NCBI GenBank assembly: GCA_037039685.1
Contig: JAWNGF010000002.1
Span: 5,084,001-5,148,000, forward strand
Direction of reading: 5' to 3'
Origin: Ceratobasidium sp. AG-K
Lineage: Eukaryota; Basidiomycota; Agaricomycetes; Cantharellales; Ceratobasidiaceae
DNA: 64,000 nt
Part shown: positions 11,964 to 22,201 of the stretch, one piece after another
Numbering within the stretch: the first letter of the stretch is position 1
How the letters are laid out: each line of letters begins with the position of its first letter
Made by a program: the position numbers and the translations under genes
The notes under the pieces: model-generated
The model's database searches: none
What the model saw: the letters and a program-made list of their open reading frames with translations, nothing else
Told to the model about the DNA's origin: nothing

Positions 11964-13239
11964 ATGTTTACTAGGCAGGCTTTCCAAGCGAGCCGTGTCG
12001 CTGCCTCTCGCACTGTCGGCGTCAGGGCAGGCGTAAGTTTTTATTTCGTCAAATTGCTGCCCGACTTAATTTTCTTCACGGCCGCATAGGCTCGCTTTGC
12101 CTCGTCCTCCGCTCAAGCAGTAAGTTTAAATTGTTAAATTCAATAATTAACATGCTAATAGTCATGCAGAGCGCACTTTCCTCGCGCACTGCTGCAGTTG
12201 CAGCGACTGCCGCGTCGGTCGGCTCCATCGCCTGGTACACTCATCTCTACGGCCAGTTGCCTTTTGTCAGCGAGTTGAGCGCCAACTCTCCTGCAGAGAA
12301 TGGCTTGCATCCCGCTGCTTACCCCTGGAGTCACAAGGGCTGGCTCGACAGCTTTGACCACTCCAGGTGAGTGCACTTGTTTGGTGCTTGCCCTAATTCA
12401 CATCGAATACCTGCAACAGCATTCGTCGAGGATACCAAGTGTATCGCGAAGTCTGTGCCGCCTGCCACTCGCTTGATCGCATTGCATGGCGCAACCTCGT
12501 TGGTGTCTCACATGGCGTAGATGAAGTCAAGGCTATGGCAGAGGAGGTTGAATACCAGGACGGCCCCAATGATGAAGGAGAGATGTTCCAACGACCAGGC
12601 AAACTTGCCGACTATATGCCTGCTCCTTATCCCAACGAGGAGGCAGCACGCGCCGGAAACGCTGGTGCGCTTCCTCCCGATCTGAGCTTGATTATCAAGG
12701 CTCGACACGGTGGAGCGGTCAGTACATGCGTTCACTTGACGAGGAACACTGTCTCATGCCCCCTCGACGATCTCAGGACTATGTCTACTCGTTGCTCACA
12801 GGCTACATTGACCCACCGGCTGGCGTGGAAATCCGTGAAGGCTTAAACTACAACCCATATTTCCCCGGTGGTGCGATCGGCATGGCTCGCGTGCTGTTTG
12901 ATGGGTTGGTCGAGTATGAGGATGGTGCGTGATTCCATGTGGCCTAGGATCGAACCTAATTCGTCGTGCCAGGTACCCCCGCCACCACCTCGCAAATGGC
13001 CAAGGACGTCGTCACTTTCCTGGCCTGGGCTGCCGAGCCGGAGCATGATGAACGTAAAAAGATGGGGTTGCAAGCAGTAATCATCCTTTCGACCTTGCTG
13101 GCTATAAGCGTGTATACCAAGCGCTTCAAGTGGTCCATGGTCAAGAACCGCAAGATCGGTGAGTTATTTCGATTTCAATGCTAGATTCGAGCATACCCTC
13201 ATGTGCGCTACACCTACAGTGTACAACCCACCAAAATAG
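11964..13239 (+). CDS. CYT1: Cytochrome c1, complex III heme protein
   Basis: Cytochrome c1 carries electrons from the Rieske protein to cytochrome c in the mitochondrial bc1 complex. The N-terminus [17 protein letters not shown] is a typical mitochondrial presequence, followed by an Ala-rich hydrophobic sorting segment ([17 protein letters not shown]). The covalent heme site CAACH is encoded at 12454-12468 within [18 protein letters not shown]. Other conserved blocks are [43 protein letters not shown] and [20 protein letters not shown]. The Met of GAIGMAR is the likely axial heme ligand. A C-terminal membrane anchor ([15 protein letters not shown]) is followed by a basic tail ending VYNPPK. 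About seven exons join without any break, to roughly 325 residues. Confidence 0.96.
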
Positions 13240-13581
13240 AGCAACGGCGGAAGACCTGGTTCTGTTCTCTGCTGTACGTTAATTTCGCTGGAAGTACCAC
13301 TTTTATTTGTCTATGGTATGATCTTGCAACACGTGAGACTCCGCTATCGCTGCGGCGTAAGATCAGTGTTTTCGATAACACCGCCGTAGTGGCTGTGGCT
13401 GTGACGAAAGATAGTTCGAGCTATTATTGTACTTGTCACCGAGATTATCGGGTTAGCTGTGCCCGACTGCAGCGTCATTCCTAGCCCCAAGCCCGAAACA
13501 TGCTCGGCATTCTATCGTGTTGAAGAGTATAAAGTGACTTGACTATCTCTTCCATCAATCATCAACTCACTCACGATATCA
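13240..13581. other. Intergenic spacer CYT1 to 13582 gene
   Basis: These 342 bases hold the CYT1 3' end and the promoter of the next gene. A CACGTG site lies at 13330-13335. The 60 bases before the next ATG are rich in CATC/CTCA, like a leader. No other gene is evident. Confidence 0.45.
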
Positions 13582-14839
13582 ATGACAGCCACCGAGAAAG
13601 TAGATGGGTTTCGACCTCTGGCTCCCGAGTCCACCCTGCCAACGGCAACCTCGCCTCTCGCCGTACCCACAACTGATTCTAATAATATCCAGTCCAACAA
13701 CCCATACCGAGAGATCTCGTCCGTCGCTAGCACTTCATCGTGGGCGGGCTATCCTAGCTATGACCCTCCCTCGTATGAACTTGCAACCTCAACAACAGAG
13801 CACGAGAGGGCACCACAGGACCACTGCCAAGCGCAGTCCTCTGAAAAGTCCATGCATGCCCAGTCTCAACAGCCATCCCAACAGCTATCCCAGCTTCGGT
13901 CACCTGGACTACCCCAGCAATCACCCGGCCTCATGTAAGCGCTCCTTGTGCTAGCATACAAACCTCCTTTACTCACACAGAAATCCAGGGACCAAGCCAT
14001 GGCACGTCTCAATCCTCGCGACCCATTGGACCCACTCCCGCCCTGCTTCAATCGGGCCCCGGTATCTCCTTCACCAACGACGACCTATGAGCCACTCCCT
14101 CATCCATTCGTTATCCATGCCAAACCAGGGAAGATGTTCCTCGACGAGGCATTTGTGACCACTGGTACACCCGCATTGTACAAACACGACGTTCTAGCTG
14201 AAGATTGGGTCCGGTTGCTTGAAGACATCCAAATCGTTGCCCGCCTAAAGGGCGGACAACGCGTCGTCGCTGGTGCGTTGCCGATGACGATGCACCTGGG
14301 ATTTAGCGGGTTCTTTGTGAGCCGTGCGATTGAAAAGGGCATGAGAAGAAAGAACGCTTCAGGGGTGACTGGGCTGTTGGATGTTTGGAACGAGAGGTTT
14401 TTCAAGCCGAGACGTAAGCGGATTCATTGGGCCTGGGCTGGAGCTATGCTGATTTGAGGTTTGCGCCTAGGTCTTGAAATCGTGTTGTGTCGTGGGGATT
14501 GGTGCATGTCGGAGAGCCGTGATCAGACGTTACCTGCTCCTGATCGACCAAATGCTCAACCTCGCCAGGGAAAAGGGTCTGGTACTGTCTCGTCCATCGT
14601 CATCATCTTCGTCCTCGTCATCCGAGAGCGATGTCGAAACACGTCGAAGAGGCCTATCAAGGGACGAGCGGAGGCAGATAAAGCGCGAGCGAAGAGCAGC
14701 GAGGAGAGCACACCGAGATGAACGACGGGCCAATCGCGACGCACGTAGAACGGAGAACAGAGAGCGAAGGTCGGAACGAAGAGAACAAAGGAGGAACGAC
14801 AAGAGCGCAAACTATCGCTTGGTTGTGGTTTCCGTCTGA
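13582..14839 (+). CDS. Unknown paralogue A, Pro/Ser-rich with basic tail
   Basis: I do not recognise this family, but it has a clear paralogue at 16700-17807. Exon 1 (13582-13934) encodes a Pro/Ser/Gln-rich region with a PPxY-like motif (YDPPSYEL). Splicing 13935-13988 gives MDQAMARLNPRDPLD and then the shared domain: TTTYEPLPHPFVIHAK, TTGTPALYKHDVLAEDWVRL, GGQRVVAGALPM, IEKGMRRK and LLDVWNERFF. After the intron at about 14416-14470 the frame reads LEIVLCRGDWCMSES. The rest of the expected protein, a poly-Ser run, a long Arg/Glu/Asp-rich tail (RRQIKRERRAARRAHRDERR) and the shared end YRLVVVSV, lies in another frame, with one extra base (or two missing) between about 14,490 and 14,560. This could be a sequence error, an unrecognised splice event or real decay. 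Function unknown. Confidence 0.7.
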
Positions 14840-15011
14840 TACCTTGTGGATTGTACCTTAGTAAAACACTCGAGTAATTGGTTCGCAACGATTCACATAT
14901 CGCCTTGTGCTCAAGAAATGCAAATGTCTGGGATAAAATTAACCATACACTGTCAGATAAAGTACAGCATATTCATTCAAGGCGTGTCCGTTGGATCAAT
15001 GACGACAGATA

Positions 15012-15773
15012 TTACAGCTTGGATGGAGGAGGCTTCGCTTCCGCATACTTCGCCTACACAGGTGTCCGGTTATAACACATAATTCAGGTGATAGGGGTAG
15101 ACATACCATCTCATTCTCCTTCTGCTTGAAGCCGCACTTTTGGTAGAATGCTATGGGTGTAGGTATAGGTAAGGAACGAAAGTGAGACTGAGAGTGATAA
15201 ACTTACGAATGTTATCATTGCTACAGTTCAATATGGTCTTGTACGCATTTTGATGCTCACTGATATGAGTCAAGGTATTGATAATGCGCAAACCAAGTTT
15301 CTTGCCCTGCATCTTGGGAGAAACAACGATGTCCTCGATATGACCAACGATACCTAGTAACAACGTAAGTGGGAGCAGCAACAAGCGCGTGTCTAAGACT
15401 TACCCAGACCACGAATCAGCTTATGCTCCATGAACACTGTTCCAGTGCCGACGACTTGATCATTGGACGTGTCGATGATCACAATGACAAAGTAAAGGCC
15501 AGGGTAACGCTTCATGTACTGGAAATGAGCGGCATATCGTCACGAGCGGGCGTCGGAGACGGAGAGAGCGTGGCGAGGACCGGGAAAAGGCCCCTGGCGT
15601 CGTCAGTAGACGACAGCGGGCGAAGCTACACGCGAATGTTCAGCGGTTTGACGCGACGGAGTAATATCAGTGCCTACATGCAACCCCTCAGCCAATACTT
15701 TGCGAACTTCGTTCGGAATGAGACTCGGGTCGAAGAGAAGATCGAGTGCGCTGTCGGGGGTGAACGAGGGCAT
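15012..15773 (-). CDS. GNA1: Glucosamine 6-phosphate N-acetyltransferase (frame break)
   Basis: Gna1 transfers acetyl from acetyl-CoA to glucosamine 6-phosphate, a step towards UDP-GlcNAc and hence chitin and glycoproteins. From ATG 15773 the protein starts MPSFTPDSALDLLFDPSLIP. A 52-base intron leads to LHLRPLSSTDDARGLFPVL. The GNAT core is clear: VIVIIDTSNDQVVGTGTVF, MEHKLIRGLGIVGHIEDIVV, then SPKMQGKKLGLRIINTLTHI with the acetyl-CoA-binding Q-x-x-G-K-x-L-G loop, and NIPFYQKCGFKQKENEM. The end AEAKPPPSKL stops at 15012. Between TPARDD and YAAHFQYMK the frame changes at about 15,537 as if one base were missing, and no plausible intron bridges it. Total length without the break would be about 175 residues. 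Probably an assembly indel in an essential gene. Confidence 0.88.
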
Positions 15774-15970
15774 GATGAAAGGTAGTCGGTTCGGGGTGTG
15801 GTTGAGAGGTGCGGTTGCCTTGCCCGGGCGCTTGTTCGTGAGGTCACTGCCCGGGCGCGAACAGCTCCCTCGACCTGAATAACAAATTGCATCTACTCGG
15901 TCCAAAAGCTTCGACGCCATACAACACTAGCTATACACTTGTAGCATCTCCCAGTACACCAGTAGTCAAC

Positions 15971-16503
15971 ATGTCACTTATAAGTTCTTCTACGACGATC
16001 AAGTAAGTTTTGTGGATGATCTAGTATTTATAGCTAACCATAACCACAGAGTTAGCTCCACTTTGGATAAATCAGTTGGCAAGAAGAACTTGGTAGATGG
16101 AAGTCCCGAAACATGTTGGACGTCTGCTGCCGTAAGTTCAAAGCTTCCCGTAGCATTTTATGCGCAACCGAATGTGCTCTAGGGTCTTCCTCAATCAATC
16201 GAGTTGTCATTTTCAGACGCTGTGCGCCCTACACAACTGGCCTTGACATTCCAAGGAGGGTTTGTCGGAACTAGGTGCACGATCTCTGGGATATTGGCAC
16301 AAGGAGACCTGGATGATGACCGGGGTCAACCACAATGGCATTCCATCGCCCAGATCTTTCCAGAGGACATTAATCGGCGGCAAACCTTTGCTCTGACGTC
16401 CGGTACCGAGCTAGCAAATGACCTCATGCGCCTCAGGATCGTGTTTGAGGAGAGCTCCGACTTTTTCGGTAGAATTACTGTGTACAATCTAGAATTGTTC
16501 TGA
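15971..16503 (+). CDS. NR2C2AP-like F5/8 type C (galactose-binding-like) protein
   Basis: This encodes about 145 residues over three exons, starting MSLISSSTTIKVSSTLDKSV. It resembles animal nuclear receptor 2C2-associated protein (TRA16): GKKNLVDGSPETCWTS, LPQSIELSFSDAVRPTQLAL, TFQGGFVGTRC, FPEDINRRQTFALTS and the terminal FEESSDFFGRITVYNLELF. These are the landmark positions of a single discoidin-like beta-sandwich, and the length matches the animal protein. The biochemical role of the fungal members is not known to me; binding to a carbohydrate or a protein partner is inference. It is divergent from GNA1 across a 197-base spacer. Confidence 0.82.
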
Positions 16504-16699
16504 TTGGTATGCTCTATTGGTGGGGCTGTGATACTGGTGCAATAGTTTTGGGAATGAATAAAGCATGCCCGATGGCTATGCAGATCCTCACCGGCGCAGT
16601 CTCGGGCAGCTGCGTAGGGTCGTCATTACTATGTTAACTTTGGACATATATCAGTAGGCCGTGGTCACTGTTTACTCCAGCACCTCCGCTTGATTGACG

Positions 16700-17807
16700 A
16701 TGATTATTGATTCAAAATCCCCTAGAGCCTCTGGCGGCAGCCCTCAGGACGGTTCAACTTTCTGGAGCCCCCAGGCGACTACGTCTCATCGTTCACCCCT
16801 TGAAGATCTGCAGCATCCGGAACCTAGCGGGAGCCCCATTCGCCAGGCCACTGAAAACTTGCCTGCATCAGCACACCACCCGTCCAAGTCCCTCGATCGC
16901 GAACTCCCGGCATTTGACGACGAGCATTCCAACGACGACCCTCCACCCGCTTATGAGGTGGTTTCCGTTTCTCCAACGCCCCATCGTGCAGCTCGGAGAG
17001 TTTTGAAGAGAAGCACGCCGAGCGTCAGCTCGCGCCGGTCTAGCGACCCTCAGATCCGAATAGAGTTAGTAGGTTTCGTTGCTCATGTATAGATCATTTG
17101 ACCTAATGCGCATTTAGCCTCCCAGAATCGGCGCATACATCCCCGCTGAATTCACCAGAGCTTTTGAGCCCATCCTTTCAGCGATCGCTTCCGGAGGTAT
17201 CGGATTCGACCACGACTTATGAACGCCTCCCAGCGCCTTTCGTAATTCAAGCCAAAACGAGCAAGCACCAATTGCCTGACTTGTTTGCTACTGTCGGCAT
17301 CCCGGCTTTACACAGGCACGATGTTCGCGAAGAGGACTGGGAACGCCTGCTCCAAGAGATGGCGTCTTGCGCCCAGTATTCTAGCGGACAACGTGTTGTT
17401 GCAGGTGTTTTACCCATCACAAGATGGCTTGGACCTCCCGGTAGCCTGGCTAGTCTGGCGATTAAGCAAGGGATGAGAAAGCAGAAAATATCCAAAATGT
17501 TGGAGCTCTTGGACGCATGGAACGGGCAATTCTTCGGCCTGAGGAGTGAGTGACGGTTATACCCACTGGGGGAGGGATATTTAACGATTGTACAGAGCTC
17601 GAAGTTATTTTGTGCAAGGGAGACAAGTGCAAGTCGGGGCGGCGCATGGGGTTTCTCGCTCCGGACCGAATGGACGCGCCACCCACTACCCGATCACAAA
17701 CGAGGGGGCATAGTTTGGGGCGAGGATGTTGCCGCCATTCACACGCGGGACTGAATGAAAGCCCTGATAAGGCGTATCGTTTGGTGGTGGTTTCGGTATC
17801 TTACTAG
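16700..17807 (+). CDS. Unknown paralogue B of the 13582 gene
   Basis: This is an unrecognised protein of about 320 residues and the intact sister of paralogue A. The ATG at 16700 starts MIIDSKSPRASGGSPQD, a Ser/Pro-rich region with a PPPAYEVV motif. Introns at 17065-17117 and 17546-17595 keep the frame. The shared domain reads TTTYERLPAPFVIQAKTSK, FATVGIPALHRHDVREEDWE, GQRVVAGVLPITRWLG, IKQGMRKQKISKMLELLDAW and, after the second intron, LEVILCKGDKCKSG. The end is AYRLVVVSVSY. Compared with paralogue A it lacks the poly-Ser and Arg/Glu-rich tail. The PPxY-like motif in the N-terminal half of both copies could bind WW-domain proteins such as Rsp5-type ligases (inference). No signal peptide or membrane segment is seen. 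Confidence 0.75.
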
Positions 17808-17911
17808 TACCTATGTTTGGGATACTTTTCTCAGGGGTTTGCGCGTAACCGTTTCGTTCGACATTTTCTTGGTGTGACTTGTTCATGAATCATGTGCAAA
17901 TAATATTGAAC

Positions 17912-19506
17912 CTAATCCCGCATTCTTGCCGGTACAAACCTCCGTATCACAACCTCCCTTATAGAGTAAAGCTTCAAGCATTCGGACTTTGCTAGAAGTT
18001 CCGGGGGCGTGGCACCCACGGACGGAATGGTCACGTAGGCGAGTATCAAAGTCTTGGAACTATGAATCAATGATTCAAACAACATCAGAGCTAACGATCG
18101 CTCACCTTTTTTACCTGTGTGTTGATCCGATTCAATGTACTCAACCAGGACCATGAGAATGGGTCGGTGTTTTGCAGGTTAAACGGGTTGGTGTCCTTAT
18201 CCATAGGGTCTTCGTACACGGGGATCACCACGAGAGCGAATCTGTCAAAGCAGTCAGTGTGTAATTTATGCAGGAACTAAAACCTTACTCTGCGTGACTA
18301 AATACCGGGCCGCGCTTGTATAGCATATAGTCTACGCAAAATTTGATTCCTCCGCGCACAACCCAGCCCAAGGAGCGGTAGTGGTGATAAACAACGTAAT
18401 TGACAATGAAAGGGTTGTCTGGACGGAGGGGTTCTGGGGCAAAATCTGGAACTGAAGTTGTGTAGGTGGATTGGCACACGGAAAGTAAGTTTTGTGGGTG
18501 GATGTATAGACCCTGTTGCATTGAGGAATAAGTACCCGTTGTAAGCAAAAAGGTAAGCTTCGCTTACACTTTCGGGATCAAGTACTTTAAGACACCCTAG
18601 GCTCGAGCAAAGGAAGTAAGCCTCTTGGAGCGTTAATTGCAGGTGCTCCATGTCCTCGGGAATGATAATATCTTCCTCAATTACTGGCTCCTCGATTACT
18701 GCCGGCGGAGGTGCTGGGTCCCTCTCAAGAGGGGGCTGGGGCGTCGATTGGGCTTCCCTGGCGGCGGCTTCCCTCACGGCCTGACTTGCAGAGCCGATGG
18801 TGGGGATGACTATGTCTGTGGTGTTACCAGCGGCAAACGCCGCCTCTGCTTCTGCCACGGCTTGCGCCAGGTATGCGGCACGCGTCGCCTTGAAGGTTTT
18901 ACGATCTTCCCTCCGCTTTGCCGTGATAAGCTCAGAAGCCGAGACTTTGAGTTCCCATCAGGACATGCCGTAGACTCCAGTAACCCGAGTCATACCTTTC
19001 CCTGGCCCCTTTAGCTCTGCTATCCGGCGAGTAAGCCAGCTCGGTTCACTTCTAGACAGATTGCCTTTGCCAAAAAACCCCCGCTGCCACAAGATCAATG
19101 TATCTCTTTTATTGACGACCCAGACGGAGCGAGTAGTCAAGTCTAGTATGCCCTCGCAGTGCGGATTCGAAATCTGAGCGGCTGCCAGGCCTAGTATTCC
19201 AAGTGCATGAGAGGACCAAGAATGAGGCTGACTTGAACGCTCGATTAACAGGGGTAGCGGATTCGCATAAATTCGATTCTTTTGATTATCACGACGTTTA
19301 TTTTGTCCTCCGCGGGGATTGCTCATTTTGAAAAATATTTGACTCGGGTTGAGTGGATCAACCAGTTGTATCCAAGGTGGAATATCAGTCAATGAAGGAG
19401 CACAGGTAATACTGATACGACTTTCTGTTGTGCAGGTGCGCACCCGAGCTTGGCAGATATGACTGTTTGGTGGAGATATAAACCCGGACCGGGTTTGTTT
19501 GGGCAT
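17912..19506 (-). CDS. SEN2: tRNA-splicing endonuclease catalytic subunit Sen2
   Basis: Sen2 cuts the 5' splice site of pre-tRNA introns as part of the Sen2/15/34/54 complex. The protein starts [18 protein letters not shown] at 19506; an internal ATG before [11 protein letters not shown] is another possible start. The N-terminal domain has [20 protein letters not shown] and [13 protein letters not shown], which are classic Sen2 motifs. After a charged Ala/Pro-rich linker comes [20 protein letters not shown]. The C-terminal catalytic core is [20 protein letters not shown] and [18 protein letters not shown], with the catalytic His in PVFSHAEF, and the catalytic Lys in the [13 protein letters not shown] segment. 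It ends [15 protein letters not shown]. About five or six exons. It shares a 92-base head-to-head spacer with the dynein intermediate chain gene. Confidence 0.92.
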
Positions 19507-19598
19507 CCTTAAGATTACTTGTTACCTCTGATCACAATGAATTTGAAACTGGAACACTCCGCCCACTACCACACGTATCTTATATACTCGTATAAATC
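19507..19598. promoter_or_regulatory. Compact divergent promoter SEN2 / dynein intermediate chain
   Basis: Only 92 bases separate the two start codons. A TATA-like run (CTTATATACTCGTATAAATC) sits directly against the dynein ATG, so translation starts must lie very near the transcription starts, or the real SEN2 start is the internal Met further downstream. Confidence 0.5.
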
Positions 19599-22037
19599 AT
19601 GCAAGACCGGAGACGTACTGAACTAGAGGCTAAGCGGCAGAAGCTGGCAGAGCTTAAAAAGGCGCGCGAGGAACGCCAGAAGCGGGACGCGGCGCGTAGC
19701 AAGGAGCCAGAGAAGGTAATGGTATCTGGTGCAATAGGACGCGTTCTTGTTATCTCACTCATTACACAGAAAGCACCTATACCCCAGGAAGGAATTGATG
19801 AGATACTCAAAGACTTGATTGGTCCTCGACGCGAAGGAGAGACCACGCCCCTGTCATCTGTCCCGGGAACCCCTTCTGGGTTCTATGGCAATGCAAGGCT
19901 GGAAAACTTAGGGCCGAGTGGGCTACCAACTTCTGGCCGCGTTAGTCGGGGGAGTAATGGAGAGAGCACCAGCGACAGACCCACCGTCGGCGTAACAACG
20001 CTAGTGGACGACGACTTTTCTGACGCGCAAGTATCCTCATACCCTCCAAACATTACCAACCTTATTGATGAAACTGGGTTTTTACATAGCATTCAGCCTT
20101 TCAAGTTGCCAATCAAGTTCATGGACACGGAGGAGGAGCTTTTCGAACTTCCCCCGAAGGTATGTGTCCCTTGTCCCATTCGTGGACTCACTAATCAGTT
20201 ATATGCCCCCTTCAGCAAAAGGTCATCTACAACAAGGAGGTCCAAACGGCAGAGGTTGAGACGGAGCCTACCGGTCCAACCGAGGAGGAGCTACGGGCGA
20301 GGATACGTCAGGAGGAAGAAGCTGAATGGGAACGGCATCGAGCGGAGAGGGACCAGGAGCTAGAAGAAGAGGCACGAAAGCTCGATCGGGAGATAGAGGA
20401 AGAGATACGGGGTATGACTGAGAGACGCTCGTTGCTTGTTTTACTTATTGTCGTTCCAGAGTTGACCGAGGAGGAAAGAGCCTCGATCTATATCGCCCCT
20501 GAATTCCTTGATTTTGTCGAACAGTCTACAAAGATCGTCCAGCGCGCGCTGAATGACGGATATGATTATATTCGAGACTATACCATTGGAACTGAGGTGG
20601 ATGGGTCAGTACGAAAATCAGTGCGCTCGACTAGTGACATTGACCAGACTGTGGATTAGGGACGACTCTGAAGGGAAACGCGTCAAGCGGATATGCGCGT
20701 TTTACGATGAGCGATGGAGCAAGAATCGTTCTGTCACTGATGTCGACTGGTCGCCCAAAGTGTGTCTGGGCATAAGCACCGTTATAGTACCTCTGATTGC
20801 GCTGCTCAGTTTCCAGAATTAAGTGCAGCTGCATATAACAAGAACTCCTCTAGTCCCAACGAGCCGGACGGCATCGTGTGCGTTTGGAATTTACACTTGG
20901 TCGAGCGACCGGAATTCGTCTTTCACGCACAGGTAAGACGCTTATCTCGCTAAATTCGCCACGACTGAACTGGTGTAGTCCGACGTACTTTCCGTATCAT
21001 TCTCACCCTTTCATCCGAACTTAATCTTTGGAGGCACATATTCTGGTCAAATCTTGCTTTGGGATACTCGCGCAAAACATCTGCCTACACTCAAGACACC
21101 ACTTTCCGCGGCCGGGCATACATACCCTGTGTATGCTATGCAGCCTGTTGGTACCCAGAACGCCCACAATCTAATCACAAGCAGCACAGACGGAACAGTT
21201 TGTAGCTGGTTATCTGATATGTTGGCTCAACCTCAAGAGACACTTTCCCTTGCCCATGCTGGGCATACCAAGACGGACGAGGTAGCAGTAACATCATTGG
21301 CCTTCCCAGATGGCGAGACAACAACATTTTGGGTTGGTACGGAAGAGGGCCACGTTTATCAGGCCAACCGGTACGATCGCGCTGGTGCGAAAGCTGGTCT
21401 CAACCAGCATGACGTCTACAAGGGGCACGCTGGCCCCGTTACTGGGATCGATTTCCACCCGCTTGCAGGTCCAGTTGATTTCTCAGACCTTTTCTTGACG
21501 AGCTCTGTCGATTGGACTGTCAAATTATGGCGGTCTCGCAACGCAACTAAACCTAGTACGAGTGCGCATACAATCTCGCCCGTTTACAGCTTCGACGAAG
21601 CAGGGGATTATGTCTACGACGTCAAATGGCATCCAGTACACCCTGCTGTGTTTGGATGTGTCGATGGAAATGGGAAGTTCGATCTATGGAATCTCAATGC
21701 GGACACTGAGGTAGGTTTTGAGCTCCCGACTTTGGGTGACACATTCTGATATTGCACAAAGGTTCCTACGCTTTCCACGCAAGTATGCCAAGATCGAGCG
21801 TTGAACAAGCTTGAATGGGACCGTAAGGATGGCAAGCGGGCTGCAATCGGAGGAAGCGACGGTCGTTTGTATATTTACGATATTGGCGATGCTGGGGTGC
21901 CCCGCGAGTCAGAGTGGACGGACTTGCAGAAAACTATTTCTGGGCTCCTGGGAGGTGGACCATCGGGAGTGTTGCCCAACACAACGGCGGAGCAGGAAGT
22001 AAGGAGCAGTAGCGCCCTAGGTGATGCGCGTCGTTGA
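19599..22037 (+). CDS. Cytoplasmic dynein 1 intermediate chain
   Basis: The intermediate chain links dynein heavy chain to dynactin and light chains and is needed for nuclear migration and vesicle transport in hyphae. The first 40 residues form the basic coiled coil that binds dynactin p150 ([20 protein letters not shown]). A Ser/Thr-rich linker and a short acidic coiled coil follow ([20 protein letters not shown]). The C-terminal half is a WD40 propeller: [108 protein letters not shown] and [15 protein letters not shown]. About eight exons give roughly 680 residues, the expected size. No frame break is seen. Confidence 0.94.
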
Positions 22038-22201
22038 CTGGGATAGGCACGCCTGTCATGTAGCTACATCTTGCTATAGATTCTATTTAAAGTAAAAACG
22101 TCACGAGATGAAATGTGAAATTCCGCGGGCAGGTGAAGATTCCCACTCAAGCTTCCAGGACGGTATCCGTATAGCTCCGACCGGGAGCCTTTATAAGCCT
22201 T

